Of a stretch of DNA of 64,000 bases, positions 55,542 to 63,477 are shown piece after piece. The position numbers and the translations under genes are program-made. The DNA is from Actinoplanes octamycinicus. GTDB lineage: Bacteria; Actinomycetota; Actinomycetes; Mycobacteriales; Micromonosporaceae. The notes below the pieces were generated by a model. The model did no database searches. It was not told the origin of the DNA and worked only from the letters and a program-made list of their open reading frames with translations. The stretch spans positions 3,825,501 to 3,889,500 of the forward strand of contig NZ_JACHNB010000001.1 of NCBI RefSeq assembly GCF_014205225.1, in the 5' to 3' direction. The first letter of the stretch is position 1; each line of letters opens with the position of its first letter.

Positions 55542-56837
55542 ATGGCTGAGCCGGAGATGGACGGGACCGCCTTGACCGCGGTTGCCGACTCGCCGGCCCG
55601 CGGCGAGGCCGCCCCCGACGGGAGCGACATCACGGTGCGGGACCGGCTTGACCAGAATTTCTGGGCCCGGAGCGAACCCCGGCCCCGGCCGGCCGACGCC
55701 CGCGGCGACAGCGGGCGCGGCGAGAACGGGCGTGGCGAGAACGGGCGCGGCGAGAACGGGCGCGGCGACAGCGGGCGGGCCGAGAACGGCCGTGGTGAAA
55801 ACGGCCGCGGCGAGAACGGGCGCGGCGAGAACGGCCGTGGTGACCACGGACGGCCCGAGAGCGGCCGTGGCGAGAACGGCCGCGGCGACAACGGGCGGGC
55901 CGAGAACGGGCGCGGCGAGAACGGGCGTACGGAAAAAATCGGGAGCGACCCCATGGACCACCCGCCCGCCGACGGGGTCCTGGTCCGGGTCCGGACGCTG
56001 CTGCCGGAGTTCACCGGCGCGCTGCAGCGGGTCGCCGAGCAGGTCCTCACCGACCCGGCCGCCGCCTCCCGCGCCACCATCGTCGAGCTCGCCGAGCGCA
56101 GCGGCACCTCACCGGCGACGGTGACCCGGTTCTGCCGGGCGCTGGGTTTCGACGGCTACGCCGACCTGCGGCTGGGCATCGCCGCGGAGACCGGGCGGGC
56201 CCGCTCGGCCGGCTGGACGGTCGACATCGGCCGGGAGATCCAGCCCAACGACCCCCTGGAGCGGGTGCTCGGCCAGATCATGGCCTCCGACACCAGGGCC
56301 ATGCACGACACCGCCTCGCTGCTGGACCTGGGCGAGGTGGAGCGGGCCGCGGTGGCGATCGCCGCCGCACCGCGGGTGAACATCTTCGGCGCCAGCGGAA
56401 GCGCGCTGGTCGGCGAGGAGATGCAGTTCAGTCTGCACCGCATCGGCATCCCGGTGTGGGCCTGGACCGACGTGCACAACGGTCTGGCCAGCGCCGCGCT
56501 GTCCCGGCCCGGCGACGTCGCGCTCGGCATCTCGCACACCGGCGAGACCGGCGAGACGATCGAGCTGCTCGCCGAGGCGAGCAGCCGGGGCGCCACCACC
56601 ATCGCGCTCACCAGCTTCCCTCGTTCCCCGCTGGCCGAGCTCGCCGACATCGTCCTGATCACCGCGACCCAGGCGACCACCTTCCGGCCGGACGCACTCT
56701 CCGCCCGGCATCCCCAGCTGGTGGTCCTCGATCTGCTCTACGTGGCCGTCGCGCAGCGGACCCACGAACGCTCGCATGCCGCCTTCCAGCGCACCGCCCA
56801 GGCAGTGCACGGACACAAAGCGGCGAAAGACGCCTAA
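55542..56837 (+). CDS. MurR/RpiR-family regulator with long GRGEN-repeat N-terminus
   Basis: A 431-residue regulator. The last ~290 residues are a normal RpiR protein: an N-terminal HTH (RATIVELAERSGTSPATVTRFCRALGFDGY) and a SIS phosphosugar-binding domain (NIFGASGSALVGEEMQ, LGISHTGETGETIELL). About 135 residues precede it, including fifteen pentapeptides of the GRGEN type (~54-128). RpiR regulators sense phosphosugars such as GlcNAc-6-P or MurNAc-6-P, which fits the GlcNAc/chitobiose transport genes that follow 37 bp downstream. AAGGG precedes the ATG. Confidence 0.88.
   Translation: MAEPEMDGTALTAVADSPARGEAAPDGSDITVRDRLDQNFWARSEPRPRPADARGDSGRGENGRGENGRGENGRGDSGRAENGRGENGRGENGRGENGRGDHGRPESGRGENGRGDNGRAENGRGENGRTEKIGSDPMDHPPADGVLVRVRTLLPEFTGALQRVAEQVLTDPAAASRATIVELAERSGTSPATVTRFCRALGFDGYADLRLGIAAETGRARSAGWTVDIGREIQPNDPLERVLGQIMASDTRAMHDTASLLDLGEVERAAVAIAAAPRVNIFGASGSALVGEEMQFSLHRIGIPVWAWTDVHNGLASAALSRPGDVALGISHTGETGETIELLAEASSRGATTIALTSFPRSPLAELADIVLITATQATTFRPDALSARHPQLVVLDLLYVAVAQRTHERSHAAFQRTAQAVHGHKAAKDA
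55701..55925 (+). repeat. 15-bp tandem repeat, 15 copies, inside the RpiR gene
   Basis: In-frame 15-bp units (such as CGCGGCGAGAACGGG) encode RGENG, RGDSG, RAENG and similar pentapeptides. Units vary more than those of the mug repeat. Confidence 0.92.
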
Positions 56838-56874
56838 CCCCTTTTTACGCATGAAACCCCTTCCGGGAGGAAAA

Positions 56875-58182
56875 GTGAAGCGCAAGTTCGCGGTCGCCGC
56901 GGCTCTCGCCGCGACGCTGGTCGGTACCGCCGCGTGCGGTGGCAACAGCGGCGACAGTGCCACCACGTCGGCCAACAACACCGTCGACGGCAAGGGCAAG
57001 ACCATCAAGGTCTGGCTCATGGTCGACGCCCAGAGCGGCTGGAAGAGCGTCGTCGACGACGCCTCCAAGCGGTTCACCGACGCCACCGGCGCGCAGGTGC
57101 AGGTCGAGTACCAGCAGTGGGCGAACGTGCTCACCAAGCTGGACGCCTCGCTGGCCGGCTCGGACGTCCCGGACGTGGTCGAGCTGGGCAACACCCAGTT
57201 CCCGAAGTACGTCGACTCCGAGGGTTTCGCCGAGCTCGACAAGAAGAGCTTCGAGAACTCCGACACCTGGCTGGCCGGCCTCTCCGGCGCCTGTGAGAAG
57301 GACGGCAAGACCTACTGCGTGCCTTACTACGCGGGCGCCCGGGTGCTGATCTACCGCAAGGACCTGTTCGAGAAGGCCGGCATCACCGACGCGCCGAAGA
57401 CGTACGACGAGTTCCTCGCCGACGCGGACAAGGTGCAGGCCGCCAACAAGGACGCCAAGTTCGGCTCGGTCTACATGCCGGGTCGCTACTGGTACGCCGC
57501 GATGTCGTGGGTGAAGGCCAACGGCGGCGACATCGCCAAGAAGGACGGCGACAAGTGGACCGGCCAGCTCTCCACGCCGGCCTCGCAGGCCGGTCTGCAG
57601 AAGTGGGTCGACCTGGTCAAGAAGTACTCGAAGGCGGACGTCACCAAGGACGAGGCCGACCAGTACCTGGTGTTCAGCCAGGCCAACGCCGGCATGTTCT
57701 ACGGCAACGGCTGGGAGCAGGGTTCCGCCGAGAAGGTCAAGAAGGACCCGAACGACGCCAACTCGCCGCTGGTTCCGACCAAGGTGGACGGCAAGCTGGC
57801 CGCCGCTCCGATGCCGGAGATCCCCTCGCTGCTCGGTGGCTCGAACGTCGGCGTCCCGCTGAAGAGCAAGAACCCGGAGCTGGCCGCTCAGTGGATCAAG
57901 GCCTTCACCGACAGCACCTCGATGAAGGGCCTGATCAAGGCCGGCGCCCTGCCGAACGCCACCTCGCTGCTGGACCAGGCCGCCGCCGACAACCCGGCGC
58001 TGAAGTTCACCGCCGGCGCGGCGAAGAACAGCTGGGCGGTGCCGAACTCCGGCAAGTGGGCCGACGTGGAGAAGGCCAACGTGCTGCAGAACATGCTGTC
58101 GGACATCCTGACCGGCAAGAAGTCCCTGGCGGACGCCACTGCCGCCGCTGACGAGCAGATCGCCAAGACGCTCAACGGCTGA
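56875..58182 (+). CDS. dasA: DasA-type chitobiose-binding lipoprotein
   Basis: A 435-residue extracellular solute-binding lipoprotein. The signal peptide ends at lipobox GTAAC. The mature protein follows the Streptomyces DasA pattern closely: TIKVWLMVDAQSGW, VQVEYQQW, PDVVELGNT, YCVPYYAGARV, YMPGRYWYAAMSWV and MFYGNGWEQGS. DasA binds N,N'-diacetylchitobiose released from chitin. The GTG at 56875 has GGGAGG 4 nt upstream; ATG 56851 is in frame but lacks one. A perfect 15-bp stem-loop separates it from dasB, probably favouring higher expression of the binding protein. Confidence 0.88.
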   Translation: MKRKFAVAAALAATLVGTAACGGNSGDSATTSANNTVDGKGKTIKVWLMVDAQSGWKSVVDDASKRFTDATGAQVQVEYQQWANVLTKLDASLAGSDVPDVVELGNTQFPKYVDSEGFAELDKKSFENSDTWLAGLSGACEKDGKTYCVPYYAGARVLIYRKDLFEKAGITDAPKTYDEFLADADKVQAANKDAKFGSVYMPGRYWYAAMSWVKANGGDIAKKDGDKWTGQLSTPASQAGLQKWVDLVKKYSKADVTKDEADQYLVFSQANAGMFYGNGWEQGSAEKVKKDPNDANSPLVPTKVDGKLAAAPMPEIPSLLGGSNVGVPLKSKNPELAAQWIKAFTDSTSMKGLIKAGALPNATSLLDQAAADNPALKFTAGAAKNSWAVPNSGKWADVEKANVLQNMLSDILTGKKSLADATAAADEQIAKTLNG

Positions 58183-58188
58183 TCCGGA

Positions 58189-58222
58189 CGCTGCCCGCCC
58201 GCCCTCCGGCGGGCGGGCAGCG
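58189..58222 (+). terminator. Intercistronic stem-loop between dasA and dasB
   Basis: CGCTGCCCGCCCGCC and its exact complement flank a CTCC loop, immediately after the dasA stop and 40 bp before dasB. A pyrimidine tract (TCTCTTCTTCTTC) follows. It could act as a partial terminator or protect dasA mRNA ends. Confidence 0.7.
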
Positions 58223-58261
58223 CACCGCTGTCTCTTCTTCTTCGGTGAGAGAGGAAAGCTG

Positions 58262-59251
58262 ATGTACGCCGTCGACTCTCCGGCGACCCGCACGCAGAGC
58301 GGGCCGAACGGATCCGGCGCGGAGCGACCGGTGGTCCGGCACAAGCGGCGCAAGCGCGGCGGGGACGACGTCGTCCTCCCGTGGCTGCTGTCCGGCCCGG
58401 CGCTGATTCTCCTCGCCCTGCTGCTGGCCTACCCGGTCGGGCGCATGCTGGTGCTCTCGTTCCAGAAGCTGGGGCTCAAGGAGCTCTGGACCGGCGCCGC
58501 CGCGCCGTTCGTCGGCCTGGACAACTACGTCGCCGTGCTCTCCGACAGCGCCTTCTGGTCGGTGGTCACGCGCACGGTGCTCTTCACCGCGGTCTCGGTG
58601 GTCCTCAGCGTGCTGATCGGCCTCGGTGTGGCGCTGCTGATGCGCCGGGTCAACAGGACCGTCCGGCTCCTCATGATCATCGCGATGATGTTCGTCTGGG
58701 CGCTGCCCGCGCTGGTCCAGGCGCAGATCTTCAAGATGATGACCGACTCCGACGTCGGGGTGATCAACTACCTGATCGACAAGCTGCCGGGCGTCGAGTT
58801 CCAGAACCACTCGTGGTTCTTCACCCCGATCCAGGGCTGGATCGTGATCACGTCCTGCGTGGTGTGGGCCGGCATCCCGTTCCTGGCGATCACCCTGAAC
58901 GCCGGGCTGACCCAGGTGCCCAAGGAGCTGATGGAGGCCGCCACGGTCGACGGCGCCAACGCCTGGCAGTCGTTCAAGAACATCACCGTGCCGATCCTCA
59001 AGCCGCTCATGGTGATCGTCACGACCCTGTCGGTGATCTGGAACTTCGGCCTGTTCACCCAGAACTGGGTGATGCGGGACGGCAAGCCGGAGCCCGAGTT
59101 CCAGACCCTGGCGACCTATTCGTACGTGCAGGCCTTCGCGCAGAACAAGTACGGCCTCGGCTCGGCGATCGCGATGATCACCGTGCTCATCCTGCTCGGC
59201 GCGATGGCGGTCTACATCCGCCAGATGTTCAAGATCGGAGAGGTGGACTGA
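58262..59251 (+). CDS. dasB: DasB-type sugar ABC permease
   Basis: A 329-residue inner-membrane permease of the MalF type with six main helices. The EAA loop is ELMEAATVDGANAWQSFKNITVPILKP (read as EAA---G), the contact point for the ATPase. It is cytoplasmic at the N-terminus, with a basic stretch (HKRRKRG). Gene order after dasA identifies it as the first DasBC permease. Its stop overlaps the next start (TGATG). Confidence 0.88.
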   Translation: MYAVDSPATRTQSGPNGSGAERPVVRHKRRKRGGDDVVLPWLLSGPALILLALLLAYPVGRMLVLSFQKLGLKELWTGAAAPFVGLDNYVAVLSDSAFWSVVTRTVLFTAVSVVLSVLIGLGVALLMRRVNRTVRLLMIIAMMFVWALPALVQAQIFKMMTDSDVGVINYLIDKLPGVEFQNHSWFFTPIQGWIVITSCVVWAGIPFLAITLNAGLTQVPKELMEAATVDGANAWQSFKNITVPILKPLMVIVTTLSVIWNFGLFTQNWVMRDGKPEPEFQTLATYSYVQAFAQNKYGLGSAIAMITVLILLGAMAVYIRQMFKIGEVD

Positions 59252-60147
59252 TGGCCGTCCTCACCAGCACGCCGCCGCGCCGCAAGGCCCGCAAGGCCGA
59301 CGACGGCGTGATGACCGTCGGGCGCAGCCGGGCCGGCAGCCTCGTCGCCAACATCAGCGGCGTCATCTTCGCGCTCGTGATGTTCTTCCCGGTCTACTGG
59401 GTGCTGATCACCGCGTTCAAACCGCAGACCGAGTGGTCGAGCTTCACCCCGACGTTCATCCCGAACGCGCCGACGCTGGACAACTTCACCTCCGCGTTCA
59501 ACGCCCCGCTGTTCAAGCAGTCCCTGGTCAACGGGGTGCTGGTGACGGCCATGGCGGTGGTGGCGGCGCTGATCGTCGGCTTCCTGGGCGCGCTCGCGGT
59601 GGCCCGGTTCCGATTCTACGGCCGGCGGGCGATCATCATGGTGGTCCTCGCGGTGCAGCTGATCCCGTTCATCTCGCTGCTGATCCCGATCTTCCTGATG
59701 CTGCAGAGCTGGAACGCGGTGGGCAACACCCTGGTCGGCGTGACGCTGGTCTACACGGTGCTGATCCTGCCGTACACGGTGTGGATGCTGCGCGGCTTCA
59801 TCGCCGGCATCCCGCGCGAGCTGGACGAGGCCGCGATGATCGACGGCTGCACCAGGGGCCAGGTGTTCTGGCGGATCGTCCTGCCGCTGACCGGTCCCGG
59901 CCTGGTCGCGACCTCGGTCTACGGGTTCATCCAGGCCTGGAACGAGTTCATGATCATCAACACGCTCAACGACCCGGAACACCAGAACCTGATGGCCTGG
60001 CTGATGCAGAACCAGACCAGCCGGGGCACCTACTGGGGCCCGCTGATGGCCGGCGCGATCATCACGTCGATCCCGGTTGTCATCTTCTTCCTGGCGGTGC
60101 AACGCAACATCGCCTCCGGGCTCACCGCCGGTGCGGTCAAGGGCTGA
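59251..60147 (+). CDS. dasC: DasC-type sugar ABC permease
   Basis: A 298-residue MalG-type permease with six membrane helices. The EAA motif is IPRELDEAAMIDGCTRGQVFWRIVLPL. It pairs with DasB to form the channel. The ATG overlaps the dasB stop by one base. No ATPase gene follows, as in Streptomyces where MsiK energises Das and other sugar systems. The ngcE-type gene starts 24 bp later, suggesting one long transcript. Confidence 0.88.
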   Translation: MAVLTSTPPRRKARKADDGVMTVGRSRAGSLVANISGVIFALVMFFPVYWVLITAFKPQTEWSSFTPTFIPNAPTLDNFTSAFNAPLFKQSLVNGVLVTAMAVVAALIVGFLGALAVARFRFYGRRAIIMVVLAVQLIPFISLLIPIFLMLQSWNAVGNTLVGVTLVYTVLILPYTVWMLRGFIAGIPRELDEAAMIDGCTRGQVFWRIVLPLTGPGLVATSVYGFIQAWNEFMIINTLNDPEHQNLMAWLMQNQTSRGTYWGPLMAGAIITSIPVVIFFLAVQRNIASGLTAGAVKG

Positions 60148-60171
60148 TTCCACTCTCCGAAAGGGACATAG

Positions 60172-61596
60172 ATGTCTGTGACAACCGATCGTCGTACTCT
60201 GTTGCGCCGTGCCGCCGCCGTCGGCCTGGTGGCCGCCCCGGGCGTCAGCTTCCTGTCCGCCTGCGCGGGCTCGGACGACAGCAGTGACGACACCAAGCAG
60301 GCGACCGGGACCAAGTCGGCGGACAACCCGCTGGGTATCGACCCGAAGGCCGGCATCGAGATCGTGATCTTCGATGGTGGTCTCGGCACCAAGTACGCCA
60401 CCGATGTGGACACTCCGCTCTACAACAAGAAGTGGCCGGACTCGAAGGTCACCTACTCGGCCACCCAGCAGGTCGCCACGACCATCAAGCCGCGGCTGAA
60501 CTCCGGCAACGCCCCCGACATGATCAACAACTCGGGGTCGGACATCATGGACTTCGGCGCGATCGTGAAGGCCGGGCAGGCGGCCGACCTGACCGATCTG
60601 TTCGCCGCGCCGTCCCTGGACATCGAGGGCAAGACCGTCGCCGAGACGCTCGTCCCCGGTGCGGTGCAGCAGGGCACGTACGACGGCAAGCCGTTCGCGG
60701 TGAACTACTCGTTCACGGTGTTCGGGCTTTGGTACAACAAGAAGCTGTTCGACAAGAACAAGTGGACGATTCCGACCACCTGGGCGGATTTCACCGCGCT
60801 GTTGGAGAAGATCAAGGCGGCGGGGATCACGCCGTTCTCGTACGCGGGGGCGAACGCGTCGTATTACATGGTCCGGGCGATCATGACCAGTGCGGCGAAG
60901 ATCGGTACCGAGCAGGTGCTCAAGGACATCGACAACCTGAAGCCGGGTGCGTGGACGAACGAGGCGGTCAAGCAGGCCGCGGCGGCGTGGGGTGAGGTGG
61001 GTAAGAAGTTCGCGAACCCGTCGCACCTGGGGTTGAAGCACACTGAGGTGCAGCTGCAGCAGAACCAGGACAAGGTCGCGTTCTACCCGTGTGGGTCGTG
61101 GCTGGAGAACGAGCAGGCCGCCAGCACGCCGGCGGGGTTCGAGTACGCGATGATGGCGTTCCCGAGCGTGACCGCGTCCGACAAGCTGCCGGCGACGGCG
61201 ATCAACGCGGCGGCCGGGGAGATCTACTTCGCGGCGGCCAAGAGCAAGAACCCGCAGGGTGGTAAGGAATACCTGCGCACGATGCTGTCGAAGGAAGCGG
61301 CCCTCGAGTTCACGAAGCTGACCAAGTCGCTGACCGTGGTCGCGGGCGCGGCCGACGGGGTGACGATCAGCCCCGGTCTGACCTCGGCGAATGACGCGTT
61401 GAGCAAGGCCGGTCAGGACGTGTTCATGGGGTACCTGTTCGACACCTGGTACAAGAAGCTCGACGACGCTTCGCGGGAGGCCGCGAACCAGCTGTTCTTC
61501 AAGGGCGGCGACGCGCAGAAGTTCTGCGACACCATGGAGGCCGCGTCGCAGGCGGTGGCCAAGGACTCGTCGATCACCAAGTTCACCCGCTCCTGA
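60172..61596 (+). CDS. ngcE: NgcE-type GlcNAc/chitobiose-binding lipoprotein
   Basis: A 474-residue solute-binding protein. The N-terminus has twin arginines (DRRTLLRRAAAVG) and a lipobox (FLSAC), so Tat export of a lipoprotein is likely. IEIVIFDGGLGTKYATDVD, ATQQVATTIKPRLNSGNAPD, MINNSGSDIMDFGAIV and VNYSFTVFGLWYN follow the NgcE pattern for N-acetylglucosamine and chitobiose. From about 60725 the codon choice shifts to G-ending and TTG codons, unlike the first third of the gene. AAGGGACA precedes the ATG. Confidence 0.88.
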   Translation: MSVTTDRRTLLRRAAAVGLVAAPGVSFLSACAGSDDSSDDTKQATGTKSADNPLGIDPKAGIEIVIFDGGLGTKYATDVDTPLYNKKWPDSKVTYSATQQVATTIKPRLNSGNAPDMINNSGSDIMDFGAIVKAGQAADLTDLFAAPSLDIEGKTVAETLVPGAVQQGTYDGKPFAVNYSFTVFGLWYNKKLFDKNKWTIPTTWADFTALLEKIKAAGITPFSYAGANASYYMVRAIMTSAAKIGTEQVLKDIDNLKPGAWTNEAVKQAAAAWGEVGKKFANPSHLGLKHTEVQLQQNQDKVAFYPCGSWLENEQAASTPAGFEYAMMAFPSVTASDKLPATAINAAAGEIYFAAAKSKNPQGGKEYLRTMLSKEAALEFTKLTKSLTVVAGAADGVTISPGLTSANDALSKAGQDVFMGYLFDTWYKKLDDASREAANQLFFKGGDAQKFCDTMEAASQAVAKDSSITKFTRS

Positions 61597-61628
61597 AGTT
61601 ATTCGTCGGTAAGAGATAGGTAGGCGTC

Positions 61629-62522
61629 ATGCGGCACGGCAAGTATCCCTTCATCATCGGTTTCCTTGTCGTGCCGCTGGCGCTCTATCTGGTGTTCGTG
61701 GTCGGCGCGTATTTGCAGATGTTCCAGTTGTCGCTGACCGACTGGTCGGGGTACGGCGGGTTCAGCTACATCGGGCTGGAGAACTTCCAGAAGTTGTGGG
61801 ACGACCCGGTGTTCTGGGTCGCGTTGCGGCACAACCTGTATCTGCTGATCCTGATGCCGATCGTGACGATCGCCCTGGCGTTGTTCTTCGCGTTCCTGCT
61901 CAACTCCGGTGGCAAGAAGGCCGGCGGGGTGTGGGGTTCGAAGGTGTATCGGGTGATCTTCTTCTTCCCGCAGTTGCTGGCTCTGGCGATCGTGGCGGTG
62001 ATCTTCGGGCGGGTGTTCGGGTCGGACAAGTCCGGGATGATCAACGGGTTGTTGCCGCAGTCGTGGACGCCGTGGCTGTTCCTGGCCGATGAGCGGTGGG
62101 CGTTGACCTGCATCCTGGTGGTTCTGGTGTGGCAGGCGGTCGGGTTCTACGTGGTGTTGTTCTCAGCCGGGATGGGGTCGATCGCCGAGGAGATCTACGA
62201 GGCTGCCGCGTTGGACGGGGCCACGAAGATCACCTTGTTCTTCCGGATCACGCTGCCGTTGTTGTGGGACACGCTGCAGGTGGCGTGGGTGTATCTGGGT
62301 ATCGCGGCGTTCGACGCGTTCGCGCTGGTCAACATCATGTCGGTGAACCACGGCGGGCCGAACAACAGCACCCAGGTGCTGAGCATGCAGATCTATTTGA
62401 ACGCGTTCCAGAACTCGCAGGCCGGTTACGCGTCCGCGCTCGGCGTGGTGCTGTTCTTCCTGACCCTGACGTTCGCCGCGCTGACCCTGCGGGTCACCCG
62501 CCGCGACGCGGTACAGGCCTGA
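61629..62522 (+). CDS. ngcF: NgcF-type sugar ABC permease
   Basis: A 297-residue permease with six membrane helices (first at residues ~7-27, FIIGFLVVPLALYLVFVVGA). The EAA loop reads EEIYEAAALDGATKITLFFRITLPL. It is the first permease of the Ngc system. TTG leucine and GGG/GCG codons are far more frequent than in dasB, dasC or ngcG, continuing the codon shift that begins in ngcE. A GATAGGTAGG stretch lies ahead of the ATG. Confidence 0.88.
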   Translation: MRHGKYPFIIGFLVVPLALYLVFVVGAYLQMFQLSLTDWSGYGGFSYIGLENFQKLWDDPVFWVALRHNLYLLILMPIVTIALALFFAFLLNSGGKKAGGVWGSKVYRVIFFFPQLLALAIVAVIFGRVFGSDKSGMINGLLPQSWTPWLFLADERWALTCILVVLVWQAVGFYVVLFSAGMGSIAEEIYEAAALDGATKITLFFRITLPLLWDTLQVAWVYLGIAAFDAFALVNIMSVNHGGPNNSTQVLSMQIYLNAFQNSQAGYASALGVVLFFLTLTFAALTLRVTRRDAVQA

Positions 62523-62540
62523 CCCGCGGAGAAGACGACA

Positions 62541-63443
62541 ATGACAAATCTCGCTGTTAAGGAACCCGCGGTCGTGAGCACGCCGAAGCCCGCGGAGAAG
62601 TCCCGCAAGGTCAGCCCGCTCAACGGGATGGCGCACGTCGCCCTGTTCCTCTGGGCCCTGGCCACGGCCGGGCCGCTGATCTGGGTCGTTCTCGCGTCGT
62701 TCAAGAACAACACCGAGATCTTCCTGGGCAAGCCGTTCGCGTTGCCGGAGACGTTCTCGTTCACCACCTACACCGACGCGTGGAGCGAGGCCCACATCGG
62801 GCAGTACTTCCTCAACAGCGTCTTCGTGGTCGCGATCAGCACCGCCGGGACCATGCTGCTCGGCTCGATGGCCGCCTACGTCCTGGCCCGCTACAAGTTC
62901 CCCGGCAACCGGGCGATCTACTACCTGTTCGTCTCCGGCCTGGCCTTCCCGACCTTCATGGCCCTCGCCCCGCTGTTCGGGATCGTGCAGAGCCTCGGGC
63001 TGCTGAACACGTTCACCGGGCTGATCCTGGTCTACATCGCCTACTCACTGTCGTTCACCGTGTTCTTCCTGGCCGCGTTCTTCAAGACGCTGCCCCACGA
63101 GATCGACGAGGCCGCCCTGGTCGACGGGGCCGGGCACCTGCGCCGGTTCTTCCAGATCATGATGCCGATGGCGAAATCCGGGCTGATCAGCATCACCATC
63201 TTCAACATCGTCGGGCAGTGGAACCAGTACCTGCTCCCCGTCGTGATCATGCAAGGCGCCGGCGCCGACTCCAAGTGGGTCCTCACCCAGGGCATCGCGA
63301 ACATCAGCACCCAGGCCGGCTACCACGCCGAATGGTCCACCCTGTTCGCCGCGCTCACCCTCTCCATCCTCCCGATGATCGTCGTCTACGCGATCTTCCA
63401 GCGGCAGATCCAGGCCGGCCTCACCGCCGGCGCGGTGAAATAG
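62541..63443 (+). CDS. ngcG: NgcG-type sugar ABC permease
   Basis: A 300-residue MalG-type permease. The polar N-terminus (~30 residues) is followed by six membrane helices. The EAA motif is LPHEIDEAALVDGAGHLRRFFQIMMPM. It completes the NgcEFG transporter, and no ATPase gene follows. Codon use returns to the genome norm (C-ending). The next gene starts 35 bp downstream with its own leaderless-type promoter, so the operon likely ends here. Confidence 0.88.
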   Translation: MTNLAVKEPAVVSTPKPAEKSRKVSPLNGMAHVALFLWALATAGPLIWVVLASFKNNTEIFLGKPFALPETFSFTTYTDAWSEAHIGQYFLNSVFVVAISTAGTMLLGSMAAYVLARYKFPGNRAIYYLFVSGLAFPTFMALAPLFGIVQSLGLLNTFTGLILVYIAYSLSFTVFFLAAFFKTLPHEIDEAALVDGAGHLRRFFQIMMPMAKSGLISITIFNIVGQWNQYLLPVVIMQGAGADSKWVLTQGIANISTQAGYHAEWSTLFAALTLSILPMIVVYAIFQRQIQAGLTAGAVK

Positions 63444-63465
63444 CAATCCTGTCGTACCTCACGAG

Positions 63466-63477
63466 CAGAATGACCAT
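63466..63477 (+). promoter_or_regulatory. Leaderless -10 of the polymerase gene
   Basis: CAGAAT at 63466-63471 lies 6 nt before the GTG at 63478, the same hexamer and spacing as at the SpoU methyltransferase gene. Confidence 0.4.

Noticed and set aside
55380..56880. DasR-type dre site (TGGTCTAGACCA-like) upstream of the das genes
   Set aside because: No sequence close to the dre palindrome was seen by eye between 55380 and 56880; a weight-matrix scan would be needed to exclude weak sites.
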